Source of the DNA: Novosphingobium sp. NDB2Meth1
GTDB taxonomy: Bacteria; Pseudomonadota; Alphaproteobacteria; Sphingomonadales; Sphingomonadaceae
Direction: 5' to 3'
Assembly: GCF_900117425.1 (NCBI RefSeq)
Contig: NZ_FPEH01000024.1
Location: 1 to 64,000, forward strand
DNA length: 64,000 nucleotides
Within the stretch, counting starts at the first letter, position 1, and each line of letters begins with the position of its first letter. Positions 43,758 through 52,546 of the stretch are shown here, piece by piece. A model generated the notes under the pieces. The model was not told where the DNA came from and did not search any database. It was given only the letters and a program-made list of their open reading frames with translations. The position numbers and the translations under genes were made by a program.

Positions 43758-45251
43758 ATGGTGCGTGGTTTCCGCCTCTCCGTGGCTGCCGCCCTGGCCC
43801 TCGCCGGGCTCGGCGCGCTGGTGCTTGGCGTCTCGGCCTGCGGACGGCGCAGCGAAGGGCCGCTGCCGATTGCGCTCATCGGTGATCGCAGCGCGCTTGA
43901 TACCAGCAGCTTGCGCCTTTCGCCTGCTGCCCGCACCTTGCGCGGCGCGACGGTCGAAGGTCTCGTCAGCTTCGATGCTGAAGGCCATATCGTCCCGGCC
44001 ATCGCCGACCGCTGGATCATCACCGACGACGGGCAGAGCTACATCTTCCGCCTGCGCGACGGCACCTGGCCCGGTGGCTCGCGCATCACTGCCGAGACCG
44101 CCGCCACCGCGCTGCGCAGGGCCATCGCGCAGCTCAAGGGCACCGCGCTCGGGCTCGATCTCGCCGCCATCGAGCAGGTCCGCGTCATGGCGGACCGGGT
44201 GATCGAGATCGATCTCGTCGCCCCCGTACCCGATCTGCTCACCCTGCTCGCCCAGCCCGAACTCGGAATGCCCTATGCCCGGCGCGGCTCCGGGCCCATG
44301 GGTCTTGCCCGGCGCGGCAATGGTGTGGAACTCTCGCTGATCCCGCCGGAGAAGCGCGGCCTCGTGCCCGAAGAGGGCTTCTCCAGCCGCGCGCGCAGCC
44401 TCGTTGTCGATTTCCTGCCGGCGACAAAGGCGGTTGACCGCTTCAACGAAGGCGCGGCGGATCTGGTGCTCGGCGGACGCATCGATTCGATTCCGCTCAC
44501 GCAGCAGACCGGCCTCGCGCGGGGCAATGTCCAGCTTGATCCGGTCATTGGCATGTTCGGCCTGCTGGTCGAGCGCGATGACGGTTTCCTCGCGGAGGCC
44601 CCCAATCGTGAGGCCCTGGCCCTCGCCATCGACCGCGATGCGATCATCGCCGCGTTCAACATCGCCGGTTGGCAACCCACCACGCGCATTGTCTCCGCCG
44701 GGGTTGAAGGCGATGCCGGCACGGTCGGCGAGCGCTGGGTCGGCGTCGCGCTCGAGCAACGCCGCGCGCTCGCCGCCGAGCGGGTCACGCGCTGGATGGC
44801 CAGCGGCAAGTCCGCGCCCCTGCTGCGCATCGCCGCGCCAAACGGGCCGGGCACGCGCCGGGTGATCGATCTCATTGCGTCAGATTTCAAGGCCATCGGC
44901 ATCGTCACCGTGCAAGTGGCGGAAGACAAACCGGCGGACCTGCGTCTGATCGACGCGACCGCGCGCTACGGCCGCGCCTCGTGGTTCCTCAACCAGCTCG
45001 CCTGCTCGGTCCACAAGCCCGCCTGCAACATGGCTGGCGACCAACTGCTCGAGCAGGCCCGCCGCACCGCCGATATGCGCGAACGCGCGCGGCTCCTCGG
45101 CGAAGCGGAGGCCGAGATTACCTCGGCCAATCCCTATATCCCGATTGCCCGCCCCTTGCGCTGGTCGCTGGTGCGCGCGGGCGTCACCGGTTTCGCGCTC
45201 AACCCATGGGGCTGGCACCCGCTGCCGCCGCTGGCGGCGCTGCCGCGCTAG
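43758..45251 (+). CDS. ABC transporter substrate-binding protein, family 5
   Basis: A 497-residue lipoprotein of the oligopeptide/nickel binding class. A signal region ends in lipobox VSAC near residue 28 (counted from Met at 43758). The SBP_bac_5 features are ATVEGLVSFDAEGHIVPAIADRW, SYIFRLRDGTWPGGSRITAETAATALRRA and LALAIDRDAIIAAFN. No permease or ATPase gene is adjacent, so it is either an orphan or works with a transporter elsewhere. Ligand unknown. Confidence 0.83.
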   Translation: MVRGFRLSVAAALALAGLGALVLGVSACGRRSEGPLPIALIGDRSALDTSSLRLSPAARTLRGATVEGLVSFDAEGHIVPAIADRWIITDDGQSYIFRLRDGTWPGGSRITAETAATALRRAIAQLKGTALGLDLAAIEQVRVMADRVIEIDLVAPVPDLLTLLAQPELGMPYARRGSGPMGLARRGNGVELSLIPPEKRGLVPEEGFSSRARSLVVDFLPATKAVDRFNEGAADLVLGGRIDSIPLTQQTGLARGNVQLDPVIGMFGLLVERDDGFLAEAPNREALALAIDRDAIIAAFNIAGWQPTTRIVSAGVEGDAGTVGERWVGVALEQRRALAAERVTRWMASGKSAPLLRIAAPNGPGTRRVIDLIASDFKAIGIVTVQVAEDKPADLRLIDATARYGRASWFLNQLACSVHKPACNMAGDQLLEQARRTADMRERARLLGEAEAEITSANPYIPIARPLRWSLVRAGVTGFALNPWGWHPLPPLAALPR

Positions 45252-45260
45252 CCGGCGATC

Positions 45261-45437
45261 TCAGAAATCGATCGCGATCCCGTTCCGCTCCCAGTCGCCA
45301 AAGCGTGTGGGATCGAGGCCATCGGGATCGTCGCGCTTCTCCGCCTCACGCGGCTCGGGCGCGGGTTCGGTGGACCAATGCTCGGGCCGGGTAAAGCTTG
45401 CAGGGCGCTTGGTCGCGCGAGGCGTCTGCTTGTCCAT
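45261..45437 (-). CDS. DUF1674 protein (succinate dehydrogenase assembly factor 4 type)
   Basis: A 58-residue protein starting at the ATG at 45437. The C-terminal DPDGLDPTRFGDWERNGIAIDF is the conserved DUF1674 motif, shared with the eukaryotic SDHAF4 factor that helps flavinated SdhA assemble. The N-terminal half is Lys-, Pro- and Arg-rich and unstructured. It is easily missed because of its size; it lies divergent to the RsmB-type gene with 72 bases between them. Confidence 0.85.
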   Translation of the reverse strand: MDKQTPRATKRPASFTRPEHWSTEPAPEPREAEKRDDPDGLDPTRFGDWERNGIAIDF

Positions 45438-45508
45438 GTACGCTCCCTGCGCCACCGCAGCGCAATGCGCAATTGCCAAAGGGGGCACCGCGCGCGATAG
45501 GCTCACCA

Positions 45509-46780
45509 ATGGCTCGTCCTTCCCCCCAATCCGATGATCTTCACGGCGTGCCCGCCCGCCGCGCCGCGCTGCGCCTGCTCGATGCCGTGCTGCGCCGGGG
45601 CGATCCGCTCGATCAGGCTGCCCTGCCGGTGCTGCGCGCGATCGAACGCGGCGATGACCGCGCCCTCGCGCTTGCCATCGCGCAAGAAGCGCTGCGCTGG
45701 CTTCCCGATCTCGACCGGCTGATCGATGGCGCGACCCGCCAGATCCTCCCCGAAGACGCCAAGGCCCGCACTGTCCTGCGCCTGATGCTCGCACAGGCAC
45801 TCCGCCTTGGCCTGCCGCCGCACGCGGTGATCGCCACCGGCCTCCCGCTGCTGATGGGCGGCCCGCGCCGCCTTGCGCACGGCGTCTTCTCTGCGGTGCT
45901 GAAGGGCGCCAATGACAAGGGGGGGCTGCCCGCAAGTCCCACACTCCCTGCCGCTACGCTCGAACGCTGGAGCACGGCCTGGCCCGACCGCGTCGAAGCC
46001 ATCGCCAAGGGCCTCGCCGTCCCGCCGCCGCTCGATCTCAGCTTGCGCGATCCTGCGCGCACTACCGAATGGGCCGAACGCCTCGGCGGCACGTCGCTCG
46101 CCCCCGGCCACGTCCGCCTCGCGCGCTCCGGCGCCATCGAACAGCTCGAAGGTTTCGCCGAGGGCGCTTGGTGGGTGCAGGATCTCGCCGCGTCGGTCCC
46201 CGCGCGCCTGCTCGGTCCCGGCGAGGGCCGCCGTGTCCTTGATCTCTGCGCCGCCCCTGGCGGCAAGACGATGCAGCTCGCAGCCGCCGGCTGGCAGGTC
46301 ACCGCGCTCGACAAGTCCGCCCGCCGCCTTGAACGCCTCAAGGAAAACGTCGCCCGCGTCGGCCTGTCGGTCGAAGTGATCGCCGCCGATGCCATGCAGT
46401 GGCGCCCCAGCGAGCTCTACGACGCCGTCCTGCTTGACGCGCCGTGCAGCGCCACCGGCACCTGCCGCCGCCACCCGGACGTGCTCCACCGCCTGATCGA
46501 CCAGACCGGCCTCGAAGACCTCCAGCGCGCCCTCCTCGAACGCGCCTCCGGAGCCATCCGCGCCGATGGCCGCCTCGTCTACGCGGTGTGCTCGCTCGAG
46601 CCGGGGGAAGGCGAAGCGCAGGCGGCGTGGGTCAAGGCGCTCGGCCCTGTCCCCATCACCGCCGATCAGCTTCCCGCCGGCCTCACGCCCACGCCCGAAG
46701 GCTGGTTCCGCAGCGATCCCGGCATGCTGCCCGAACAGGGCGGCATCGACGGCTTCTTCGCCGCGATGTGGGGGAAGTAG
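45509..46780 (+). CDS. rsmB: RsmB-type 16S rRNA cytosine-C5 methyltransferase
   Basis: A 423-residue RsmB/NOP2-family enzyme. Residues about 8-135 are a NusB-like RNA-binding domain; the methyltransferase domain has RVLDLCAAPGGKTMQLAAAG for SAM binding, ALDKSARRLERLKENV, VLLDAPCSATGTCRRHPD with the release Cys in PC, and VYAVCSLEPGEGE with the nucleophile Cys. The start at 45509 fits the family. It methylates cytosine in rRNA (C967 in E. coli). Confidence 0.88.
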   Translation: MARPSPQSDDLHGVPARRAALRLLDAVLRRGDPLDQAALPVLRAIERGDDRALALAIAQEALRWLPDLDRLIDGATRQILPEDAKARTVLRLMLAQALRLGLPPHAVIATGLPLLMGGPRRLAHGVFSAVLKGANDKGGLPASPTLPAATLERWSTAWPDRVEAIAKGLAVPPPLDLSLRDPARTTEWAERLGGTSLAPGHVRLARSGAIEQLEGFAEGAWWVQDLAASVPARLLGPGEGRRVLDLCAAPGGKTMQLAAAGWQVTALDKSARRLERLKENVARVGLSVEVIAADAMQWRPSELYDAVLLDAPCSATGTCRRHPDVLHRLIDQTGLEDLQRALLERASGAIRADGRLVYAVCSLEPGEGEAQAAWVKALGPVPITADQLPAGLTPTPEGWFRSDPGMLPEQGGIDGFFAAMWGK

Positions 46781-46784
46781 GGCC

Positions 46785-47312
46785 TTACGCCTTCACTTTC
46801 GCCGCAAAGCTCTTGCGCAGCTTCTGCAGCTTGGGCGGGATCACGGCGAGGCAGTAGGGATTGCGCTGGCCTTCGCCCAGCCAATACTCCTGATGATAGT
46901 CTTCCGCCGGCCACCATTCTGCCGGGCCTTCGATCGTCGTCACCACAGGCTTCGGATTGGCCGCTGCGGCCCGCGCAATCGCCGCTTCCATCGCCGCGCG
47001 CTGCTCGTCATCCGCCGGGAACAGCGCCGAACGGTACTGCGTGCCGACATCGTTGCCCTGCCGGTTCAGCGTCGTCGGATCGTGCGTCGCAAAGTGAATA
47101 TCGAGCAGGTCATCGAGCGAGAGCAATTCCGGATCATAGGTCACGCGGATCGCTTCGGCATGGCCGGTCGTACCGCTGCACACCTGCTTGTAGGTCGGGT
47201 TCGGGCTTGTCCCGCCGATATAGCCGCTCTCGACATCGATCACGCCCACCACATCGCGAAACACCGCCTCGGTGCACCAGAAGCCCCCGCCCGCCATGAT
47301 TGCCTGCGCCAT
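46785..47312 (-). CDS. msrA: Peptide methionine sulfoxide reductase MsrA
   Basis: A 175-residue MsrA reducing methionine-S-sulfoxide. The active Cys is in GGGFWCTEAVF (about residue 13), with YIGGTSPNPTYKQVCSGTTGHAEAI and VGTQYRSALF as conserved blocks and WWPAEDYHQEYW at the C-terminus. The Cys in KQVCSG is a normal second position and no C-terminal resolving pair is seen. Cytoplasmic; no signal peptide. Confidence 0.95.
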   Translation of the reverse strand: MAQAIMAGGGFWCTEAVFRDVVGVIDVESGYIGGTSPNPTYKQVCSGTTGHAEAIRVTYDPELLSLDDLLDIHFATHDPTTLNRQGNDVGTQYRSALFPADDEQRAAMEAAIARAAAANPKPVVTTIEGPAEWWPAEDYHQEYWLGEGQRNPYCLAVIPPKLQKLRKSFAAKVKA

Positions 47313-47431
47313 TCACTCGTTCCTTGCTGTCAGTCAGTTGCCGCTGCAGATAGGAACAAAGGACCTGGTTGTCATCGCCTCCTGCCCGCTTAGGTTGCCT
47401 CTTCGCCCGAATCGCCACCGGAGTTACCAAA

Positions 47432-48280
47432 ATGCGCAAAGCCGCCCTGCTCTCCGCCCTCCTGCTTGCCGCAGCTGCTGCCGTGCCCGCTGCGCTCCAG
47501 GCCGCGCCGGAAGCCCCCGCCGCCGCCACTGCCGATCCCGAAATGGCCAAGGTCCTCGCCGATCCCCGCCGCGACAGTGACCGCGTCCGCGACGCCTTCC
47601 GCCACCCCGCTGAAACGCTCGCCTTCTTCCGCATCAAGCCGGGCATGACCGTTGCGGACTACATGCCCTCGAGCGGCTGGTACACGCGTATCCTCGTCCC
47701 CTATCTCGGTGACAAGGGCCAGTATATCGGCATCACCGCCGGCCTCGCTACGGCCACCGGCGATACCCGGACGCGCCTCGCCAACTTCCCCGGGTTCTTC
47801 CCCGGCAAGGTCGCCGGCTGGACCGGCGTGCCTGCGGCGCGCATCCCCGCCTTCACGCTCGATGCCGTCCCGGCCGAGCGCAAGGGCACCGTCGACCGCG
47901 TGATGATCATGCGCGAGGTCCACAACATGTGGCCGGACAACTACCTCTACAACGATCTCGCCGCGATCCGCAGCCTGCTCAAGCCCGATGGCCTGCTCGG
48001 CATCGAGGAGCACCGCGCCAAGCCTGATGCCCCCGCTTCCTACACGCTCGGCACCATGGGCTACATGCGCGAGGCCGACGTCATCGCCCTGATCGAAGCC
48101 CACGGCTTCAAGCTTGTCGCCAAGAGCGAGGTCAACGCCAATCCCAAGGACAGCGCCGACTGGCCCGACGGCGTGTGGACGCTGCCGCCCGTCCTAACCC
48201 TGAAGGAGAAGGACCGCGCCAAATATGAAGCCATCGGCGAAAGCGACCGCATGACGCTGCTCTTCGCCAAGCGCCCCTGA
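47432..48280 (+). CDS. Exported methyltransferase-like protein
   Basis: A 282-residue protein starting at 47432 with a signal peptide (MRKAALLSALLLAAAAAVPAAL, cut near AAPEA). The rest matches a class I methyltransferase family: AFRHPAETLAFFRIKPGMTVADYMPSSGWYTRILVPYL as motif I, VMIMREVHNMW, and LLKPDGLLGIEEHRA. Motif I reads ADYMPSSGWYT, not the usual GxGxG. A periplasmic SAM enzyme would be odd, so the catalytic status is uncertain. Confidence 0.8.
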   Translation: MRKAALLSALLLAAAAAVPAALQAAPEAPAAATADPEMAKVLADPRRDSDRVRDAFRHPAETLAFFRIKPGMTVADYMPSSGWYTRILVPYLGDKGQYIGITAGLATATGDTRTRLANFPGFFPGKVAGWTGVPAARIPAFTLDAVPAERKGTVDRVMIMREVHNMWPDNYLYNDLAAIRSLLKPDGLLGIEEHRAKPDAPASYTLGTMGYMREADVIALIEAHGFKLVAKSEVNANPKDSADWPDGVWTLPPVLTLKEKDRAKYEAIGESDRMTLLFAKRP

Positions 48281-48290
48281 TCAGGAAAGG

Positions 48291-48314
48291 CCCCCTCCTC
48301 TTCAGAGGAGGGGG
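48291..48314. terminator. Strong hairpin after the exported methyltransferase gene
   Basis: An eleven-base perfect inverted repeat (CCCCCTCCTCT and its complement) with a two-base loop, ten bases after the stop at 48280 and followed by TTTGGGGGTGG. It can act as a terminator. The sequence also resembles short GC-rich palindromic repeats scattered in sphingomonad genomes. Confidence 0.55.
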
Positions 48315-48397
48315 TTTGGGGGTGGTGGCGGGCAAGCCCAACATCCCGGACCGCTACCCTTTGACATTCCGGCAAAGGCCCCCCAAGTCCCCTTCCC

Positions 48398-49264
48398 ATG
48401 ACCCAGCTCACCGTCGCCGCTCTCCAGCTTGCGCTGAACGCACCCGATGCGCAGACCAACATCGCCGCCGTCTCCGGCCTGGTGGAGGACGCGGCGGCAA
48501 ATGGCGCGCAGGTCATCCTCCCGCCAGAACTCTTCGCCGGCCCCTATTTCTGCACGGTCGAGGACGAGGCCCTGTTTGCCCTCGCGCACCCGCTGGCGGA
48601 AGACCCTTCGGTAAAGGCCATGCAGGCGCTCGCGAAGGGCCTCGGCATCGCCATCCCCACCAGCTTCTTCGAGCGCGAGGGGCATCACTACTACAACACG
48701 CTTGCGATGATCGGCCCGGACGGCGAGATCATGGGCACCTACCGCAAGAGCCATATTCCGGACGGTCCGGGCTATGAGGAGAAGTACTATTTCCGCCCCG
48801 GCAACACCGGCTTCAAGGTGTGGGATGTGTTCGGCACCCGCATCGGCGTCGGCGTGTGCTGGGATCAGTGGTACCCCGAATGCGCGCGCGCGATGGCGCT
48901 GATGGGCGCCGAAGTGCTGTTCTACCCCACCGCCATCGGCAGCGAGCCCTACGATCCGAATCTCGATACCAGCCGCGTCTGGCGCCGCGCGATGGTGGGC
49001 CACGCCGTGTCCAACTGTATGCCCGTCGTCGCGGCCAACCGCATCGGCAGCGAGAGCGTGCAAGGCACGCCGCCCCAGAACTTCTATGGCCACAGCTTCA
49101 TTGCCGACCAATGGGGCGATTTCCGCAATGAATTCGGCGCCGAGGAAACCGGCGTGCTCATCTCGACGCTCGACCTCGCCGAAGCCGCCCGCCACCGCGC
49201 CGGCATGGGCTTCTTCCGCGATCGCCGCCCGCAGCTCTACACCCGCCTTGCCGAAGACATCTGA
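48398..49264 (+). CDS. aguB: N-carbamoylputrescine amidase
   Basis: A 288-residue nitrilase-superfamily amidase of the AguB type. The catalytic triad is Glu in VILPPELFAGPY, Lys in GTYRKSHIPDGPGYEEKYYF and Cys in GVGVCWDQWYPECARAM. The last two blocks match N-carbamoylputrescine amidases closely, which convert N-carbamoylputrescine to putrescine, CO2 and ammonia in polyamine synthesis from agmatine. No agmatine deiminase gene is seen in the window. Confidence 0.9.
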   Translation: MTQLTVAALQLALNAPDAQTNIAAVSGLVEDAAANGAQVILPPELFAGPYFCTVEDEALFALAHPLAEDPSVKAMQALAKGLGIAIPTSFFEREGHHYYNTLAMIGPDGEIMGTYRKSHIPDGPGYEEKYYFRPGNTGFKVWDVFGTRIGVGVCWDQWYPECARAMALMGAEVLFYPTAIGSEPYDPNLDTSRVWRRAMVGHAVSNCMPVVAANRIGSESVQGTPPQNFYGHSFIADQWGDFRNEFGAEETGVLISTLDLAEAARHRAGMGFFRDRRPQLYTRLAEDI

Positions 49265-49287
49265 GGGCAGGTGGCCACACCCTGCAT

Positions 49288-49360
49288 TCCGTTCGTGTCG
49301 AGCGAAGTCGAGACACCAGGCGCCACATATGGTGTCTCGACTTCGCTCGACACGAACGGA
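49288..49360. repeat. Long perfect inverted repeat (REP-like)
   Basis: Two 31-base arms (49288-49318 and 49330-49360), exact reverse complements, separated by 11 bases. The core GTGTCGAGCGAAGTCGAGAC resembles a dispersed repeat I associate with sphingomonad genomes. It lies between the aguB-type and folK-type genes and would form a very stable stem in RNA. Probably a RAYT/REP-type or transcript-stabilising element. Confidence 0.8.
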
Positions 49361-49378
49361 GGTCAGGATCGGGCAAAG

Positions 49379-49912
49379 GTGGTACCTGCTAGCCACCAGT
49401 ATCTGATCGCGCTCGGCTCCAACCAGAGCCATCCCCACCACGGCCCCCCGCCGCAGGTCCTGCGCGCCGCGCTCGTGGCGATGGCGGGCAAAGGCCTGAC
49501 CATCGAAGCCGTCTCGCCCATCATCACCAGCGCTCCCATCGGCCCCTCCCGTCGCCGCTACGCCAACGCCGCCGCGCGGATCGCCACAAGGCTTGATCCG
49601 CCCGCAGTCCTCGCCCTGCTTCAGCGCCTCGAAACCCGCTTCGGCCGCGTCCGCCGCGGCCAGCGCTGGGGCGCGCGGACGCTCGATCTCGACGTGATCC
49701 TGTGGAGCGGCGGCCCCTGGCGCAGCAAGACGCTCACGATCCCCCACCCGCTCTTCCGTCAGCGCGGCTTCGTGCTCACCCCCGCCGCCACGGTCGCCCC
49801 GGATTGGCGCGATCCGGCAGGCACTTGCACCATCCGCCACCTCCACGCCCGCTTGACCCGGCCCCGCCCCATCCGTAGGGCAAGCGCTCACCGCCTGCGT
49901 GTGGGCCCTTAG
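49379..49912 (+). CDS. folK: 2-amino-4-hydroxy-6-hydroxymethyldihydropteridine pyrophosphokinase
   Basis: A 177-residue HPPK, a folate enzyme that moves pyrophosphate from ATP to the pterin. YLIALGSNQSHPHHGPP, TSAPIGPSRRRYANAAARI, LETRFGRVRRGQRWGARTLDLDVILW and the HPLFRQRGFVLTPA loop fit the family. The GTG at 49379 was chosen because the frame further upstream runs through the inverted repeat. The last 25 residues are Arg-rich and extra, and the stop at 49910-49912 lies inside tRNA-Lys. Confidence 0.85.
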   Translation: MVPASHQYLIALGSNQSHPHHGPPPQVLRAALVAMAGKGLTIEAVSPIITSAPIGPSRRRYANAAARIATRLDPPAVLALLQRLETRFGRVRRGQRWGARTLDLDVILWSGGPWRSKTLTIPHPLFRQRGFVLTPAATVAPDWRDPAGTCTIRHLHARLTRPRPIRRASAHRLRVGP

Positions 49913-49978
49913 CTCAGTCGGTAGAGCAACTGACTTTTAATCAGTAGGTCGCTGGTTCGAACCCAGCAGGGCTCACCA
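49903..49978 (+). tRNA. tRNA-Lys (TTT)
   Basis: A 76-base tRNA including encoded CCA. The acceptor arm is GGGCCCT with AGGGCTC (one G-U pair), D-arm AGCTCAGTCGGTAGAGC, anticodon loop CTTTTAA with anticodon TTT, T-arm CTGGTTCGAACCCAG. Its first ten bases overlap the folK reading frame. The DNA downstream of its 3' end has the look of an acquired region. Confidence 0.97.
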
Positions 49979-49989
49979 CCTTGAAATAA

Positions 49990-50009
49990 AGAGATTATCT
50001 TCGATCTCT
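49990..50009 (+). terminator. Hairpin after tRNA-Lys
   Basis: A six-base inverted repeat (AGAGAT and ATCTCT) with an eight-base loop, twelve bases after the tRNA end. It is weak but well placed to end the tRNA transcript. It may equally belong to an integration site joint. Confidence 0.35.
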
Positions 50010-50091
50010 GACTGCCCGAAAATGCGCCGAGAGATACGACTTGGTAAGCACGGGGTAAGCACGACATCCATTTTGATATCGTGTGAGGGCC

Positions 50092-52014
50092 TTACCCGCG
50101 AGATCTAGGCGGCAATGTGTAGCGCTGATTCGGGCTGCTCGGCGGGCTGATCATCCGCACGAGTGAGCCCTTTTCGACCATTGGATTAATGAATCGTTCG
50201 CCGAGCTTACCGGGCTCGCGGGCAACCAGTTGGGCAAGCTCCGTACGGGTTAAGTCGCCTGCCTCCTCAACCAAGTCAGTTATCAGTTTTTCCATTTCTT
50301 GGGCGGCCATTCGGCTCGTCCGTCGGCTATTGGCTATGCTTTCCAATGAGGCCCACTTTAGGGGATCAAACCGACTGGGGCGTTTGGTGCCCCCCCCAAA
50401 GCCTCCCCCGGTGCCCGCATCTAAACCTCCCCCAAAGCCTCCCCCAAAGCCTCCCCCAATGTCTTCTGTCGGACGTGTGGGGTCGCCATGGGAGGATTTA
50501 TCTTGAGGTCGGTTCAGCACGTACTGCGCCCAGCGTCCCACACCTTCTCGGCGAAGAAAGCCATCAGTCACGAGTGTACCCAAAATTTTTGTCAAATCTG
50601 CTCGGTGCTTAGTGAGTGTCTCTTGCAGCATCGGATTTGTGATCCGATCATCCAATGCCATTACGAGAATATGAACACTTTCTGGCTCAAGTCCTGCAAT
50701 TCGTTCAGTGCTAAATATCCTCCCAAGCTCCTCCAAAGCGTCTTCCGGAAGTGCTGAAACCAAAGGAAGAGTTAGGTTAACCCGATCAGGCCTCTGACTC
50801 TCGCGCAGGCGTGGATCACTAAACCGCGCGGCAGCCCAGCCAGACCTAATCTTGTCCAGTCCACTTCCGGCCTTATCCCCTGCACCCATAAGCTGAAACA
50901 TTGTTTGAAGGGCTTTGTTTCTGCACTCACTCACGCCGCCGCGAATTAGTTGATCAGGAGATAGAAGTAACGTGCCCGGATTGGACAGCTCAATACGATC
51001 TCCATAGCGGTCGATCACAACTCCGCCGGAGCCGCTATAATCTGCATGAATTAAGGCATTAACAACAGCCTCTCTTAATCCAACGCTGACAGAATTATCG
51101 TCTACGCGATAAAGATTCTGATCGAGTTGGAAGGGGGATTTAAGTGTCCCAACTATTTTAGGAAGAACACGGATGTAAAATTGGAAAAGGTTCGCCTCCC
51201 ACGAACCATCAGAGGTCAGCCGATCTGACCAACGTTGCTCACTGTCGTCACCGAGGCGCTCTCGATAATCTAAATGAAATCCTGGAACAGCTTCGGGATC
51301 CCGAATTGACTGGCCAAATCCAAACATGAGCAGGCCTGCAACAGTCAGCCCCTCCGCTCCGGTCGATCTTTCCCTTCTCCAACCGCCGAGCTTGCTCAAT
51401 AAACCAAGATCGTCTTCAACCAGCCAAGGGTGATCAGGGTTCGCGGTCGCCATCCTGTTGCGATATTGCCGAAGAGAATCGATGTGTACGTCGCCCAACG
51501 AGAAATGGGTCAAGATTCTGCTGTCGGCAGGCTCTGGAGATTGATCAGCAAACATTCGGCGCACTTCATCTGCCGAGCACCGATAGTCACCCGAGTGATC
51601 GCGCTTAAATGTCTCCTCGAATGGGCGATTATTCAGATAAACTGGACGCTGATTCCGCTGAGCGCGGGGAACTTGTATGACGATAAACTTTTTTCCAGTG
51701 CTGGAAACAACATCGATATCTTTATGAGACAACAAATTTACGCTCACTTTTTGGCGATTATTGAGTATATTCCAGAGCGACGTTATTAAAGAATCTGGGT
51801 CTCGAACGCCATGCATGTCCAAACCAGCGTCGGTGCCCTCGGTAACACCAAGGACAATCGTGCCGCCTGCTGTGTTGGCAAAGGCACTGTAGGTTTCCCA
51901 TAGGCTACCGGGTAGACCGCCCTTCGCAGCCTTAAATTCCAAATCATTAGTCTCGCTGAGCGAGGGTTCGTCAAAAAGCGACAGTTGGCGAGGGGTGAAG
52001 AGATCAATTGCCAT
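50092..52014 (-). CDS. Schlafen/AlbA-type protein with HATPase-like domain
   Basis: A 640-residue protein. Residues about 18-145 match the AlbA_2/Schlafen-type domain (LEFKAAKGGLPGSLWETYSAFANTAGGTIVLGVTE), about 325-415 a HATPase_c_4 domain (REAVVNALIHADYSGSGGVVIDRYGDRIELSNPG), then winged-helix-like segments and a Gly-Phe-rich tract (GGGFGGGFGGG) at about 520-550 before a second winged-helix-like C-terminus. Such proteins are putative regulators or defence effectors. It is less GC-rich than the core genes and is the first gene after tRNA-Lys, so it is likely acquired. Activity unknown. Confidence 0.8.
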   Translation of the reverse strand: MAIDLFTPRQLSLFDEPSLSETNDLEFKAAKGGLPGSLWETYSAFANTAGGTIVLGVTEGTDAGLDMHGVRDPDSLITSLWNILNNRQKVSVNLLSHKDIDVVSSTGKKFIVIQVPRAQRNQRPVYLNNRPFEETFKRDHSGDYRCSADEVRRMFADQSPEPADSRILTHFSLGDVHIDSLRQYRNRMATANPDHPWLVEDDLGLLSKLGGWRRERSTGAEGLTVAGLLMFGFGQSIRDPEAVPGFHLDYRERLGDDSEQRWSDRLTSDGSWEANLFQFYIRVLPKIVGTLKSPFQLDQNLYRVDDNSVSVGLREAVVNALIHADYSGSGGVVIDRYGDRIELSNPGTLLLSPDQLIRGGVSECRNKALQTMFQLMGAGDKAGSGLDKIRSGWAAARFSDPRLRESQRPDRVNLTLPLVSALPEDALEELGRIFSTERIAGLEPESVHILVMALDDRITNPMLQETLTKHRADLTKILGTLVTDGFLRREGVGRWAQYVLNRPQDKSSHGDPTRPTEDIGGGFGGGFGGGLDAGTGGGFGGGTKRPSRFDPLKWASLESIANSRRTSRMAAQEMEKLITDLVEEAGDLTRTELAQLVAREPGKLGERFINPMVEKGSLVRMISPPSSPNQRYTLPPRSRG

Positions 52015-52309
52015 AGGGTAATCGTCGCACGACTCCTCGACTTATGAAAGGACAATGGCCTCTCCCATTCACCAGGAATCGTTCTGTCCACAAAGTTCCC
52101 AACTTTTGGAGCACAATCGCTAAGCGGTCAGATGCTAAGCTCACAAAGCCAAATCCTGTAGCGCGGCACCTGCTTCCGGTTGCTAATCGATTTTGAAGCC
52201 TAGAGGCGGCGGAGGCGGTTCAGCGTCGGACCGCACAGGCGCGCCGCTGCTACCCTTCCTCGGTGATCCACGTTGAGGCACACTCGCTTCCGCCGAATCG
52301 AGGGACACG

Positions 52310-52543
52310 ATGGAACGCCGCCAAGTGCTTGCCGGGATCGCATTGGCCTTAGCCTGCGGCCTCCCAGTCGGCTCAGAGGCAAAGCCACGCCGACGACGCA
52401 TCAAGGGAGTTAGCGGCGGGGCGTCTGCGAGAGACACGACCGATGACGGCAAGTGTCCGTGTAACGGTGGCAAGGTCTGTGTGGGTTCAAGAGGTGGCCG
52501 CTATTGCATCACGAGCAACGGGCGCAAGCGGTACGGGGTGTAG
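52310..52543 (+). CDS. Small exported Cys-containing protein
   Basis: A 77-residue protein with an N-terminal signal sequence (MERRQVLAGIALALACGLPVGSEA) and a basic mature part with four Cys (CPCNGGKVCVGSRGGRYCITSNGRKRYGV). The C-terminal GGRYCITSNGRKRYG resembles the PBCV basic adaptor motif found in viral and phage proteins. Four bases separate it from the next gene. Function unknown; if the cysteines pair they would form two disulfides in the periplasm. Confidence 0.65.
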   Translation: MERRQVLAGIALALACGLPVGSEAKPRRRRIKGVSGGASARDTTDDGKCPCNGGKVCVGSRGGRYCITSNGRKRYGV

Positions 52544-52546
52544 CAG

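Noticed and set aside
50043..50063. Tandem GGTAAGCACG repeats as an integration site
   Set aside because: They are only ten bases long and no matching copy is seen at another edge, so they cannot be shown to be attachment sites.
50395..50460. CRISPR-like repeat array
   Set aside because: The CCTCCCCCAAAG repeats are directly adjacent, in frame, and encode the Gly-Phe tract of the Schlafen-type protein.
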